Position numbers and translations under genes: made by a program. The notes beneath the pieces were generated by a model. It saw only the letters and a program-made list of their open reading frames with translations. It was not told where the DNA came from and searched no databases. A stretch of 40,418 bases of DNA, taken from Rhodoferax sp. (GTDB lineage Bacteria > Pseudomonadota > Gammaproteobacteria > Burkholderiales > Burkholderiaceae_C). This document shows positions 15,825 to 24,708 of the stretch, piece by piece (positions within the stretch are counted from its first letter, which is position 1; each line of letters starts with the position of its first letter). The DNA lies in contig JANYJD010000089.1 of assembly GCA_025358555.1 (NCBI GenBank), positions 1-40,418 of the forward strand, in the 5' to 3' direction.

Positions 15825-17231
15825 ATGAGCGAAGTTCTGTCACCCCCCAAAATTCAAACCGCCAAAATTCCCAAAGTCGGATTCGTCAGCCTGGGCTGCC
15901 CCAAGGCGCTGACTGATTCAGAGCTGATCCTCACGCAATTGAGCGCTGAGGGCTATCAAACCTCCAAAACATTTGAAGGCGCCGACCTGGTCATCGTCAA
16001 CACGTGTGGGTTCATTGACGACGCGGTCAAGGAAAGCCTGGACACCATTAGCGAGGCACTGGCAGAGAACGGCCGCGTCATCGTCACCGGATGCCTGGGA
16101 GCAAAGTCGGGCTCGGGTGGCGGCAATCTGGTGCGCCAGATGCATCCCAGCGTGCTGGCCGTCACCGGCCCGCATGCGACGCAAGAGGTGATGGACGCGG
16201 TGCACCTCAACTTGCCGAAGCCGCACGATCCGTTTGTTGATTTGGTGCCAAATTCCTTTGGCGTGGCGGGCATCAAGCTTACGCCCCGCCACTACGCTTA
16301 CCTGAAGATCAGCGAAGGCTGCAACCACCGCTGCACGTTTTGCATCATTCCGTCGATGCGCGGCGACTTGGTGTCGCGGCCGATTGGCGATGTGCTCAAT
16401 GAAGCGCGCGCGCTGTTTGAAGGCGGTGTGAAAGAGCTGCTGGTGATCAGCCAGGACACCTCGGCCTATGGCGTGGACGTGAAGTACCGCACCGGTTTCT
16501 GGGATGGCAAGCCCATCAAGACCCGCATGCTGGATCTGGTGCAGGCGTTGGGCGAGATTGCCGAGCCTTTCGGCGCGTGGGTGCGCTTGCACTATGTGTA
16601 CCCGTACCCGAGTGTGGACGACGTGCTGCCGCTGATGGCCACAGGCAAGGTGCTGCCGTACCTGGACGTGCCGCTGCAACACAGCCACCCCGATGTATTG
16701 AAGCGCATGAAGCGCCCGGCCAGTGGCGAGAAGAATCTGGACCGGCTGCTGAAGTGGCGTGAAATCTGCCCTGAAATCGTGGTCCGCAGCACCTTCATCG
16801 CCGGTTTTCCGGGCGAGACCGAAGCGGAGTTTGAGCATCTGCTCGATTTCATGCGGGAGGCAAAAATCGACCGCGCAGGCTGCTTCGCCTACAGCCCGGT
16901 GGACGGCGCTGCAGCAAATCAGCTGGAGGGCATGCTGCCTTTCGAACTTCGCGAAGAACGCCGTGCCCGCTTCATGGCGGTGGCAGAAGCGGTGTCAGCC
17001 GCCAAGCTGCAAAAACGCATCGGCGCCACGATGCAGGTGCTGGTCGATTCAGCGCCCGGCATGGGCAAAAAAGGCGGCGTAGGCCGCACCTATGCCGACG
17101 CGCCAGAGATTGACGGCACGGTCAAACTGCTGCCGCCAGAGAAAATCAGCAAAACGCTCAAGGTAGGCGAGTTCACCAAAGCGCGCATCGTCGGCACGCA
17201 AGGCCACGACCTTGTGGCATTGCCGGTTTGA
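15825..17231 (+). CDS. rimO: Ribosomal protein uS12 methylthiotransferase RimO
   Basis: 468-residue radical-SAM enzyme that methylthiolates the conserved Asp of ribosomal protein S12. The N-terminal MTTase domain has cysteines in [23 protein letters not shown] and [10 protein letters not shown]. The radical-SAM cluster motif is CNHRCTFC (Cys166, 170, 173). A C-terminal TRAM domain runs from about residue 400. [13 protein letters not shown] is typical of RimO rather than MiaB. Length is slightly above the usual 440-450 because of a short N-terminal extension. It follows phaR by 25 bp and may share its transcript. Confidence 0.97.
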   Translation: MSEVLSPPKIQTAKIPKVGFVSLGCPKALTDSELILTQLSAEGYQTSKTFEGADLVIVNTCGFIDDAVKESLDTISEALAENGRVIVTGCLGAKSGSGGGNLVRQMHPSVLAVTGPHATQEVMDAVHLNLPKPHDPFVDLVPNSFGVAGIKLTPRHYAYLKISEGCNHRCTFCIIPSMRGDLVSRPIGDVLNEARALFEGGVKELLVISQDTSAYGVDVKYRTGFWDGKPIKTRMLDLVQALGEIAEPFGAWVRLHYVYPYPSVDDVLPLMATGKVLPYLDVPLQHSHPDVLKRMKRPASGEKNLDRLLKWREICPEIVVRSTFIAGFPGETEAEFEHLLDFMREAKIDRAGCFAYSPVDGAAANQLEGMLPFELREERRARFMAVAEAVSAAKLQKRIGATMQVLVDSAPGMGKKGGVGRTYADAPEIDGTVKLLPPEKISKTLKVGEFTKARIVGTQGHDLVALPV

Positions 17232-17272
17232 AAAGAACTGCATGGAATTTGGAACTCAGCTTCATGCAGACG

Positions 17273-17306
17273 AAAAAAAAGCGGTTTGAAAATGATTTCA
17301 AACCGC
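17273..17306 (-). terminator. Rho-independent terminator of tRNA-Leu
   Basis: Perfect 11-bp stem, GCGGTTTGAAA paired with TTTCAAACCGC around a 4-nt loop (17281-17306). On the minus strand it is followed by eight T (17280-17273). On the plus strand no T-run follows, so it best serves the leftward tRNA transcript, though it may also stop rimO weakly. Confidence 0.85.
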
Positions 17307-17324
17307 AATTCATTAATATCAAAT

Positions 17325-17437
17325 CGCCCTCTAAAATTCAATTCTCGGGATGCAGTGCAAGGCGCAAAGCACAGCAGTACTTGAGTACTGCGAGCATTTG
17401 CAACGCCGCAATGCGCCCGAAAATTGGATTTGAGAGG
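17325..17437. repeat. Hairpin repeat family H, copy 2 (complete)
   Basis: About 110 bp forming one extended imperfect palindrome. Outer arms CCCTCTAAAATTCAATTC and GAAAATTGGATTTGAGAGGG, inner flanks GCAAGGCGCAAA and ATTTGCAACGCCGC, and apex hairpin GCAGTACT-TG-AGTACTGC with 8 perfect pairs. The inner flanks match copy 1 (6-72), the apex does not. Confidence 0.75.
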
Positions 17438-17443
17438 GTGATT

Positions 17444-17528
<85 letters not shown>

Positions 17529-17577
17529 ATCTCAGGAAAGAAAGTATTGTATCAAAAATAATAGCCAAACCAGCGGC

Positions 17578-19941
17578 TTGCTGGATGAAGTTGAAGGAAC
17601 CATCAACGGCCATCGCGATGGCCATGGTTTTGTGTCGCGTGATGACGGTGGGCCGGACATTTATTTGCCGCCCAACGAGATGCGCGCCGTGCTGCACAAA
17701 GACCGCGTCAAGGCGCGCATTGTCCGCAGTGACCGCAAGGGGCGCCCCGAAGGCCGTGTGGTCGAGATCATGGAGCGCCCGCCGCAGCCCATCATTGGCC
17801 GGCTGCTGCAGGAAAGCGGCGTCTGGCTGGTGGCGTCCGAAGACAAGCGCTACGGCCAGGACGTGCTGATCCCCAAAGGTGCCACCGGTGCTGCCAAGCC
17901 GGGCCAGGTGGTGGTTGTCGAGCTGGTCGAGCCGCCCGCGCTCTTTGGCCAGCCCGTGGGCCGCGTCAAGGAAGTGCTGGGCGAGATTGACGACCCTGGC
18001 ATGGAGATCGAGATTGCCGTGCGCAAATACAGCGTGCCGCACGAGTTTTCCGATGCCTGCATTGCGCTGGCCCGCACGTTGCCTGACAAGGTCCTTCCCG
18101 CGGACAAGAAACACCGCGTCGATTTGACCGATATTCCGCTGGTCACCATTGACGGCGAAGACGCACGCGATTTTGACGACGCTGTGTATGCAGAGCCCGC
18201 AACGCAGGGCAGAGGCAAATCTGCCGTGACCGGCTGGCGGCTGCTGGTCGCCATTGCGGACGTGAGCCACTATGTGGACACCGGCAGTGCGATTGATGTC
18301 GATGCGTATGACCGCGCCACCAGCGTTTACTTTCCACGCCGCGTCATTCCCATGCTGCCCGAGAAGTTGTCCAACGGCCTGTGCTCGCTGAACCCCGAAG
18401 TGGAGCGCCTGTGCATGGTGTGCGACATGTTCGTCACGTCTGACGGTGAGGTTTCGGCCTACCAGTTTTACCCGGCCGTGATGTGGAGCCACGCGCGCTT
18501 CACTTACACCGAAGTAGCGGCCATTTTGGCCAACACCAAGGGTACAGAAGCCGCCAAGCGCAAAGACCGCGTGCCCGATTTGCTCAATCTGCACGACGTG
18601 TACCGCGCGCTCTTGACCTCACGCAACAAGCGCGGCGCGGTCGATTTTGAAACGGTCGAAACACAAATCATCTGTGATGAAAACGGCCGGATCGAGAAAA
18701 TCATTCCACGCACCCGCAATGACGCGCACAAGCTGATTGAAGAAGCCATGCTGGCTGCCAACGTGTGCAGCGCCGACTTCATTCTGCAAAGCAAGCACCC
18801 CGGCCTGTACCGCGTGCACGAAGGCCCCACGCCCGAGAAGCAGGAGATTCTGCGCGGCTACCTCAAGGCCACGGGCGTCGGTTTGAGCATCAGCGACAAC
18901 CCGTCACCGGGTGAATTTCAGGCGATTGCCAACGCCACCAAAGACCGGCCCGACTCTCAGCAAATCCACTCCATGCTGCTGCGCTCGATGTCGCAGGCCA
19001 TTTACACGCCTGTCAACGCGGGCCACTTCGGACTGGCGTTTGACGCCTACACCCATTTCACCAGCCCAATCCGGCGCTACCCTGACTTGCTGGTGCACCG
19101 CGTCATCAAGGCGATTCTGGCCAAAGAGAAGTACCAACTTCCGGTGCTGCCCACCCCTGGCGAGGCGCACGCCAAGCTGTCACGCAGGTTGGAGAAAGGC
19201 CTGGCAGCCCGGGTGGCAGAGCCGGGGCAAAAACCCAAAAAAATCAGCCTTGATGTACAAGCCTGGCAGGCTGCTGGCCTGCACTGCAGCGCGAATGAGC
19301 GGCGTGCCGATGAAGCCAGCCGCGACGTAGAGGCCTGGCTCAAATGCAAATACATGCGCGAGCACCTGGGCGAAGAATACGGCGGCGTGGTCACATCAGC
19401 CACCAGCTTTGGCATCTTCGTCACCCTGGACGCGATGTATGTTGAAGGCCTGGTGCACATCACCGAGCTCGGCGGTGAGTATTTCCGCTTTGATGAGGCG
19501 CGCCAGGAGCTGCGAGGCGAGCGCACCGGCATCCGCTACGCCATCGGCACACGCGTGCGCGTGCAGGTGAGCCGGGTGGATCTGGATGGCCGGCGCATCG
19601 ATTTCCGGCTGGTGCGCGAGGGCGAAGATCTGCTGAAGGGCGCGCTGAAGGACAAAGGCCTTGCACGGGACCTTACGGGACGAGACAAGGCCGGAAGGGA
19701 CAACGCGGGACGCGAGGGCGGCGCGCGCGATGGGTCGGCCCGCATGGCGAATGACAGCGGATCGAACGACAGCGCTTCGTTTGGCGGGCCTGCATTCAAG
19801 GCGTCCAACAAGCGCGCGCCGCGCAAAATCTCCGAGCCGCTGGCTCGTGCGCCCAGGGTGCCTGGTCTGCCGCTGAAGGTGCCCGCGAAGGGCAAAAACA
19901 AGGACAAGGAGCGCGGCGGAAAATCACGCCGGCGTTCGTGA
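17578..19941 (+). CDS. rnr: Ribonuclease R (3'-5' exoribonuclease)
   Basis: RNase II/R family exonuclease degrading structured RNA. Cold-shock-like domain from GTINGHRDGHGFVSRDDGG, then the RNB catalytic domain with DGEDARDFDDAV (residues about 192-203, the Mg-binding Asp cluster) and FTSPIRRYPDLLVHR, and an S1 domain with GVVTSATSFGIFVTL from about residue 600. The tail (about 690-787) is a low-complexity Arg/Asp/Gly then Lys-rich extension typical of RNase R. No ATG or GTG lies in frame between the divergent tRNA-Leu gene (5' end 17528) and the conserved domain. TTG at 17578 is the only standard start, with a weak AGCGG upstream. ATC at 17551 would be an alternative. Confidence 0.93.
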   Translation: MLDEVEGTINGHRDGHGFVSRDDGGPDIYLPPNEMRAVLHKDRVKARIVRSDRKGRPEGRVVEIMERPPQPIIGRLLQESGVWLVASEDKRYGQDVLIPKGATGAAKPGQVVVVELVEPPALFGQPVGRVKEVLGEIDDPGMEIEIAVRKYSVPHEFSDACIALARTLPDKVLPADKKHRVDLTDIPLVTIDGEDARDFDDAVYAEPATQGRGKSAVTGWRLLVAIADVSHYVDTGSAIDVDAYDRATSVYFPRRVIPMLPEKLSNGLCSLNPEVERLCMVCDMFVTSDGEVSAYQFYPAVMWSHARFTYTEVAAILANTKGTEAAKRKDRVPDLLNLHDVYRALLTSRNKRGAVDFETVETQIICDENGRIEKIIPRTRNDAHKLIEEAMLAANVCSADFILQSKHPGLYRVHEGPTPEKQEILRGYLKATGVGLSISDNPSPGEFQAIANATKDRPDSQQIHSMLLRSMSQAIYTPVNAGHFGLAFDAYTHFTSPIRRYPDLLVHRVIKAILAKEKYQLPVLPTPGEAHAKLSRRLEKGLAARVAEPGQKPKKISLDVQAWQAAGLHCSANERRADEASRDVEAWLKCKYMREHLGEEYGGVVTSATSFGIFVTLDAMYVEGLVHITELGGEYFRFDEARQELRGERTGIRYAIGTRVRVQVSRVDLDGRRIDFRLVREGEDLLKGALKDKGLARDLTGRDKAGRDNAGREGGARDGSARMANDSGSNDSASFGGPAFKASNKRAPRKISEPLARAPRVPGLPLKVPAKGKNKDKERGGKSRRRS

Positions 19942-20010
19942 CGGTTTGGCACTGCAAATGCCTGTCAAACTTCATTTCTTCCAACCCTCACTCAATAAAG
20001 GCTGTTCAAC

Positions 20011-20766
20011 ATGACCTCCCATTCCAAGATTGCAATCGTCACCGGTGCGGGCACCGGGGTTGGCAAGGCGGCCGCGCTGGCGCTGCTGGCTGACGGCTAC
20101 CGCGTTGTGCTCGCCGGCCGTCGCCCCGAGCCGCTGGCCGAGGTGATTGCGCAAAGCGGGGCGGCAGACCGCGCGCTGGCCGTGCCTACCGATGTGGCAA
20201 ATCCCGATTCGGTGAAGGCCTTGTTCGACGCCGCAGTCGCCCAATTTGGACGCGTTGATGTGCTGTTCAACAATGCCGGGGTCAGCGCGCCCGCCATCCC
20301 GCTGGAAGACCTCACATTGGCGCAGTGGAAAAACGTGGTGGACATCAACCTCACCGGCGTGTTTTTATGCATCCAGCAGGCGTTTCGGGTGATGAAGGCG
20401 CAAACGCCACGCGGCGGGCGCATCATCAACAACGGCTCCATCTCGGCCACAACGCCGCGCCCCAATTCCAGCCCCTACACGTCCACCAAGCACGCCGTGA
20501 AGGGCCTCACCAAAACGGCGGCGCTGGATGGCCGCAAGTACGACATTGCCGTGGGGCAAATCGACATCGGCAATGCCGCCACCGAAATGGCGCAGCGCAT
20601 GGCCACCGGGGTGATGCAGGCCAATGGCGAGATCGCCATCGAGCCGCTGATGGATGTCAATATCGTCGGCCAGTCGGTGCTGTACATGGCCAACCTGCCG
20701 CTGTCGGCCAACGTGCTGTTTCACACGGTGATGGCCACCAACATGCCGTTTGTCGGTCGCGGCTGA
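20011..20766 (+). CDS. Short-chain dehydrogenase/reductase
   Basis: 251-residue classical SDR, NADP(H)-preferring by its AGRRPE segment after the second strand. Cofactor loop [12 protein letters not shown] motif, and catalytic Ser-Tyr-Lys in [21 protein letters not shown]. The C-terminal third ([20 protein letters not shown]) is characteristic of a group of uncharacterised proteobacterial SDRs. It follows rnr by 69 bp on the same strand. Substrate not predictable. Confidence 0.88.
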   Translation: MTSHSKIAIVTGAGTGVGKAAALALLADGYRVVLAGRRPEPLAEVIAQSGAADRALAVPTDVANPDSVKALFDAAVAQFGRVDVLFNNAGVSAPAIPLEDLTLAQWKNVVDINLTGVFLCIQQAFRVMKAQTPRGGRIINNGSISATTPRPNSSPYTSTKHAVKGLTKTAALDGRKYDIAVGQIDIGNAATEMAQRMATGVMQANGEIAIEPLMDVNIVGQSVLYMANLPLSANVLFHTVMATNMPFVGRG

Positions 20767-20774
20767 TTTCGACC

Positions 20775-20832
20775 TTAAAATACGGCTGTAGCTCTTGTCC
20801 GATGTGCACGTACAGCTACTAAAATCGTAGTA
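20775..20832 (+). repeat. 60-bp repeat family R, intergenic copy
   Basis: Shows ACGGCTGTAGCTCTTGTCC, GTGCACGTACAGCTACTA. Lies 8 bp after the SDR stop and 13 bp before the GTG start of the next gene, so it fills the whole spacer. Confidence 0.75.
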
Positions 20833-20845
20833 ATCGACAATCGGC

Positions 20846-21166
20846 GTGAAGCACCACTACCACGTCTACGTCATTGAACTGTCAGACGAAGTGTGGAACG
20901 TGGCGCGGTTCCGCCGGGCCAATCCCGGCTACCAGTTGGGCAAGCCGTTTGTCTATGTGGGCATGACGGGGCTGGACCCCGACGTGCGCTTTGACAAACA
21001 CAAGGCGGGCATCCAGTCCAACGTGTTTGCGCGCAAGTTCGGCCTGCGCCTGCTGCCCAGGCTATATGCCGCCTACAACCCCATGCCGTATGAGGGCGCG
21101 CGCGACATGGAGGTGGAGCTGGGCATTGCGCTGCGCGCGGCGGGGTACGGGGTGTGGCAGGCCTGA
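20846..21166 (+). CDS. GIY-YIG-like small protein
   Basis: 106 residues. HYHVYVIEL followed by FVYVGMTGLDPDVRFDKH resembles the GIY-YIG nuclease core (two strands, then Tyr-Val-Gly-x-Thr and a conserved Arg). The canonical catalytic Glu may be one of those near the C-terminus (EGARDMEVELG), consistent with a one-metal nuclease; activity is unproven. The start is GTG at 20846, directly after an R repeat, with no clear Shine-Dalgarno sequence. Role could be DNA repair or defence; this is a guess from the fold. Confidence 0.7.
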   Translation: MKHHYHVYVIELSDEVWNVARFRRANPGYQLGKPFVYVGMTGLDPDVRFDKHKAGIQSNVFARKFGLRLLPRLYAAYNPMPYEGARDMEVELGIALRAAGYGVWQA

Positions 21167-21220
21167 TTTGGCTGCACGCCGTGGCGCGCCCCGAACCGGT
21201 GCCGATAGGTTTGCGCCGCC

Positions 21221-21478
21221 CTACAGGGCGGAGATCAATTCACCCACGGCAACCGCAGCTTTCTCCGGGAAACAAAGCCCCAGCCCAAGCCCGATGCCCG
21301 CGCCCCACAAGCCGCCCGCCAGCGCGCTGGGGATTTTTGCGGCGAAATGGAGCATCTCGCCCGCCATGCCTGCCACTGCCAGTGCCACGGCCCCCGCCAG
21401 CGCGCCCACAATCAAGCCTCCGACTGCGCCTGCAATTCTCATGCCCTGCGTCAATTCGGGTTTTGCTTGTTTGGTCAT
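21221..21478 (-). CDS. Small two-helix membrane protein, glycine-zipper rich
   Basis: 85 residues. After a charged start (MTKQAKPELTQG) come two hydrophobic segments, MRIAGAVGGLIVGALAGAVA and ALAGGLWGAGIGLGLGLCF, full of GxxxG-type spacing suited to helix packing or oligomerisation. The ATG at 21478 overlaps the stop of the upstream gene as ATGA, so translation should be coupled. No family is recognised. The coupling to a peptidoglycan-binding protein suggests a role at the envelope, possibly holin-like; that is inference. Confidence 0.65.
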   Translation of the reverse strand: MTKQAKPELTQGMRIAGAVGGLIVGALAGAVALAVAGMAGEMLHFAAKIPSALAGGLWGAGIGLGLGLCFPEKAAVAVGELISAL

Positions 21479-22011
21479 GCTGCCATGTCCTCGCCCAGCC
21501 CCCACGACGCCAGCGTGTATGGCGCGCCGTGCACGGTGCCTTGCCCGCTGGCGGCGGTGCGTTTGCGGCTAAGAACGTCGTTGCGGTATTGAGGGCGGGC
21601 GGCCAGCGTGCCGGGCACCTGCTGCTCTGCTGTGCTCAAAATGGCCTGGACTTCGCGGTTTGACAGCGTGAAGCCAATCACCCCCCACGTGATGCCCGCC
21701 CCATCAAAATTGCCTTTGGCCAGACCAAAGCCGTGGCCCTCAAACGCGGCAGTGACTTGCAGGCAGCGCTCAAACAGGCTGGGCAGCGGGTCGGGTGTGA
21801 GCTGCTGCCAGGTGGTCAGTTCCACCGCGCCACTGGCGGGCAAGCCGCGCGCAGTTTGCAGGTTTTGCAGCGCAGTGAAGGTTTTGCCGCCGAAATCGCC
21901 ATCGGCAAATTTAAGCGGGTCGCCAACAACAAAATTCTGGCGTTGCAGGTCGGTCTGGATGCGCTTTGCAACCATGCCCCTGCACCCGCGTGAAAAATGG
22001 ATTCGTGCCAT
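21475..22011 (-). CDS. Peptidoglycan-binding-domain protein, putative murein-active
   Basis: 178 residues. The N-terminal half (IQTDLQRQNFVVG, GDFGGKTFTALQNLQTARGL, ASGAVELTTWQQL) is a PG_binding_1-like repeat. The second half reads FEGHGFGLAKGNFDGAGITW then GVIGFTLSNREVQAIL, similar to lysozyme/chitosanase-superfamily proteins with an FEG-GxGxxNxDGxGxTWG pattern; the first Glu is the candidate general acid. No signal peptide. The ATG at 22011 has GAAGGAG 8 nt upstream; frame open further upstream but in the lipoprotein gene's antisense. Phage-endolysin-like, with the overlapping membrane protein as a possible export partner. Confidence 0.72.
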   Translation of the reverse strand: MARIHFSRGCRGMVAKRIQTDLQRQNFVVGDPLKFADGDFGGKTFTALQNLQTARGLPASGAVELTTWQQLTPDPLPSLFERCLQVTAAFEGHGFGLAKGNFDGAGITWGVIGFTLSNREVQAILSTAEQQVPGTLAARPQYRNDVLSRKRTAASGQGTVHGAPYTLASWGLGEDMAA

Positions 22012-22093
22012 GTTTGCCGCTCCTTCGTGAAATTGGTGAGAAACTGGTGATGTCGGCCCCACATCAACTGCGAAAACAGTATCGCGCCACTTC

Positions 22094-22537
22094 ATGCATT
22101 TGTCATCTTTTTTGCTTTTGCTGGCGATGGCTGCTGTGGCCGGGTGCGACAGCGCGCAGGACATTGACGATGTCCAGCAGCGCCTGGTGGGCAGCTGGCT
22201 GCGTGACGATGAAGAAGACGGCGCGCACGTGCGCCGCGTGCTGGTGCTGCAACCCGGTGGGCACTTTGCAGAAACCTCCATCGCCACCAAATCCACCAAC
22301 GACGCGCAAAGCCATGCGGTGCTGGCGCAACATGCCCACTCGGGCGACTGGCTATTTGACGGCACCAACCTGAAGCGCCGCTACACCTTGATTGATGGCC
22401 GCCAGCCGTCGGCACCCACGTTTCCGTATGCGGCGTTTGAGATCCGGTTTGAGTCCCGCAACGTGTTCATCGGCAGCGACAACATCCGCAAGCGCCAAGT
22501 GCGCTACCAGCGCGTGGCGGATGGCACGCTGCCTTGA
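22094..22537 (+). CDS. Small lipoprotein of unknown function
   Basis: 147 residues with a type II signal peptide MHLSSFLLLLAMAAVAG-C, lipobox AVAGC, so probably anchored to the outer or inner membrane. The mature part begins DSAQDIDDVQQRLVGSWLRD and contains VLVLQPGGHF, reminiscent of small lipocalin-like domains that start with a GxW strand. Divergent from the murein-binding gene, with 82 bp between starts. No family assigned. Confidence 0.75.
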   Translation: MHLSSFLLLLAMAAVAGCDSAQDIDDVQQRLVGSWLRDDEEDGAHVRRVLVLQPGGHFAETSIATKSTNDAQSHAVLAQHAHSGDWLFDGTNLKRRYTLIDGRQPSAPTFPYAAFEIRFESRNVFIGSDNIRKRQVRYQRVADGTLP

Positions 22538-22548
22538 GATTTTGCATA

Positions 22549-22610
22549 GTGCTACGTATATAGTAGCTGAATATGCATGACCCACAAGGGCCAGAAGCAC
22601 TTTTTACCTC
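22549..22610 (-). repeat. 60-bp repeat family R, intergenic copy
   Basis: Reverse orientation: TATAGTAGCTGAATATGCAT, ACAAGGGCCAGAAGCAC, TTTTTACC. Lies between two convergent genes. Its 3' half is nearly the same as the copy inside miaA. Confidence 0.8.
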
Positions 22611-22642
22611 CAACTCGGGGCAGAATCACGCCTAACAGGCAA

Positions 22643-24325
22643 TTATCGGGTCGCCCGACTATTAGCCACACCAATGGCCACACCATTGGCCGGACCGTTC
22701 GCCAGACCGTTCGCCAACCCACCCGCCGTCAATGCCCGGTGCGCGGGCCAGTGGTCAGCCGCTTCGCCGTGAAGATAGACCGCGTCGCAAGCGCTTCGAT
22801 GCGACGACCCCCCGCTGCGCTGTACGTTGGCAAGGCGTGCGCCGATCATGCCCGCCAGCACATCGCCGGTGCCTGCCGTGGCCAGCGCTGCGTTGCCAGT
22901 GGGGTTGATCACCGTCGTCTGGTTGGGCGTGGCGATCACGGTACCCGAGCCCTTGAGCACCACGGTGCACAAAAAGCGTTCGCTCAACTGCCGCGCGGCA
23001 GCCAGCCGGTCTTGTTGCACCAGCGCAGCCGTGGTGCCCAGGAGGCGCGCCGCTTCCAGCGGATGGGGCGTCAGCACCGTGTGCGCCTGCCGCGCTGCGC
23101 GGGCCCGAAGCAGGGTTGCGAGCTGGGTGTCGTTCGCTATGGCGTTAAGAGCGTCTGCGTCAATCACCACAAGGGCTGCACTCGATAAAACTCTGGAAAG
23201 AGGGTGGCGCACCGCATCACCGCCGCCACAGCCGCACACGACGGTCATGGCCTTGAAATCCAGCGCATCCCAGCTTCGGAACATCAGCTCGGGCCGCTGC
23301 GGGTCTACCGCCATCGCGCCGCCGTCCAGCAGGGCAACAAACACGCGCCCTGCGCCAGACTGCAGCGCGGCCGACGCGGCCAGCAGCGCCGCACCCGTCA
23401 TTCCCGGCGCGCCGCCAATCACCGCCACGTCGCCATAGCTGCCTTTGTGCGAGGCGTGGGCGCGGGGCTGGCTGGCAGGTGCGCCGGCCAGCCATGCGGT
23501 TGGGGACTCGAGGTCCGCGCCAGGTATCGGTGCGATGGACCCATTGGACGCGATGGACCCATCGGGTGCGATAGACCCATCGGACGCGATGGGCGCATCT
23601 GGCGCATTCACTGCATCCACGTCGTTCAAATCGCCCAGGTCATCCAGCCAGACCTGGCCACACGCATCTCGCCCATGGCCGGTGAACAGGCCCGGCTTCA
23701 ACGTCAGCAGGCTCAGCGTGAATTTCGCCTTGACGCACAGCATGCCGGCGTGCCCGGTGTCAGCGTTCAGGCCGGTAGGAACATCCACCGCCAACACGGG
23801 AGCCGTGCCCGCGTTGATCGCGGCCATCCACTGCGCCATGCGGCCTTCAGGCACCCGTGCGCAAGACGACGCGCCAATGCCCAGCAGGGCGTCAATGCAC
23901 AGCTCAAATTGCGCAGGCGGCGCGTCGGCAAACTGCACACCGGCTTGCAGCGCTAGTCTGTGCGATTGGGCCGCGTCGGCAGGCGCTGTGCCCGCCGCAC
24001 CGAGCCACGTCACCACCACCTGTTTGCCCCAGCGCTGCAGGTGAATGGCGGCTTCCATGCCGTCGCCGCCATTGTTGCCGGGGCCGCAGGCGACCCAGAT
24101 GGTGCGGGCGTGCGGAGCCACGGCCAGCGCCAGCCGGGCCACCGACAGGCCTGCGCGCTGCATCAAGCTGTGGGGCGGCAAACCGGCCATGGCGGCATGC
24201 TCAAGACGGCGCGTGGCAGCGACGCTGTGCAGCGGCCATGCCGCGCCAGGCAAGACCCGGCGCAGCGCATCCTGAGGCGATGAGGGCCAGGTGCCAGCAT
24301 CAACAGGGTTTAACGGTGTGATCAT
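22643..24325 (-). CDS. nnr: Bifunctional NAD(P)HX epimerase/dehydratase
   Basis: 560-residue fused repair enzyme that re-isomerises and dehydrates damaged NAD(P)H hydrates in the cytoplasm. The N-terminal YjeF_N epimerase has GPGNNGGDG (81-89) and VPTGLNADTG. The C-terminal kinase-like dehydratase has GAPGMTGAALLAASAAL, LTPHPLEAARLLG and AALATAGTGDVLAGMIGARL. Relatives are about 490-520 residues; the excess is in two low-complexity parts, a linker of repeated DGSIA units (18-bp DNA repeat at 23532) and a C-terminal LANG/PANG/VAN tail (12-bp repeat at 22665). Start ATG at 24325. Both catalytic halves appear intact. Confidence 0.93.
   Translation of the reverse strand: MITPLNPVDAGTWPSSPQDALRRVLPGAAWPLHSVAATRRLEHAAMAGLPPHSLMQRAGLSVARLALAVAPHARTIWVACGPGNNGGDGMEAAIHLQRWGKQVVVTWLGAAGTAPADAAQSHRLALQAGVQFADAPPAQFELCIDALLGIGASSCARVPEGRMAQWMAAINAGTAPVLAVDVPTGLNADTGHAGMLCVKAKFTLSLLTLKPGLFTGHGRDACGQVWLDDLGDLNDVDAVNAPDAPIASDGSIAPDGSIASNGSIAPIPGADLESPTAWLAGAPASQPRAHASHKGSYGDVAVIGGAPGMTGAALLAASAALQSGAGRVFVALLDGGAMAVDPQRPELMFRSWDALDFKAMTVVCGCGGGDAVRHPLSRVLSSAALVVIDADALNAIANDTQLATLLRARAARQAHTVLTPHPLEAARLLGTTAALVQQDRLAAARQLSERFLCTVVLKGSGTVIATPNQTTVINPTGNAALATAGTGDVLAGMIGARLANVQRSGGSSHRSACDAVYLHGEAADHWPAHRALTAGGLANGLANGPANGVAIGVANSRATR
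22665..22724 (-). repeat. 12-bp in-frame tandem repeat at the nnr C-terminus
   Basis: Five units starting GCC on the plus strand: GCCACACCAATG, GCCACACCATTG, GCCGGACCGTTC, GCCAGACCGTTC, GCCAACCCACCC. They encode the repeated Ala-Asn-Gly-type tail. Confidence 0.8.
23532..23603 (-). repeat. 18-bp in-frame tandem repeat in the nnr linker
   Basis: Four 18-bp units, the first two GCGATGGACCCATTGGAC and GCGATGGACCCATCGGGT, encoding (S/P)DGSIA-like hexapeptides between the two enzyme domains. Confidence 0.85.
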
Positions 24326-24708
24326 GATTCGGCCGGGCTGAGGATGGCCTCATTGTGTACCGGGGATCTGGTTCGGGCGTGCTCAAGGGCAGGCCCCAGT
24401 CCTCTGCACGGTCTTGACCAAAAATAAAACAGTCACCCGCGGCCAGCGCGACGACGTGAGGATGGAAGTGGCGTTCCGGGTATAGCGTGACAACCTGCAT
24501 TTCGGGCAACGGTGAGCGGGCCAGCGGTGCCAGCATGATTCGTATGAAAAAGATACCAGGCGTTCAACACCGCCGAAGCCATCAGCCTACCGAAATTTCT
24601 GATAAAATACGGTCGTAGCCCTTGCCCTGCATGCATAGTCAGCTACTACATATGTAGCAATTAGCACGCAGGCGCGTCAGTGGCAAGGACGCGTCACCAA
24701 GACTCCCA
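24326..24708. other. Gene-poor interval with R repeat
   Basis: 383 bp between nnr and the next SDR. A 78-codon minus-strand frame (24300-24536, starting MLAPLARSPLPEMQVVTLYP) overlaps the nnr start but has no Shine-Dalgarno sequence and no family I know. An R repeat lies at 24602-24662. I see nothing else. Confidence 0.4.
24602..24662 (+). repeat. 60-bp repeat family R, intergenic copy
   Basis: Shows ATACGGTCGTAGCCCTTG, ATGCATAGTCAGCTACTA and ATGTAGCAA. Lies 46 bp beyond the end of the SDR gene at 24709. Confidence 0.8.

Noticed and set aside
22629-22640. GCCTAACAGGC as an attC core
   Set aside because: No paired second core, no L box and no cassette around it.
24300-24536. Minus-strand 78-codon frame as a gene
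   Set aside because: No Shine-Dalgarno sequence, overlaps the nnr start, and no recognisable family; kept only as a note.
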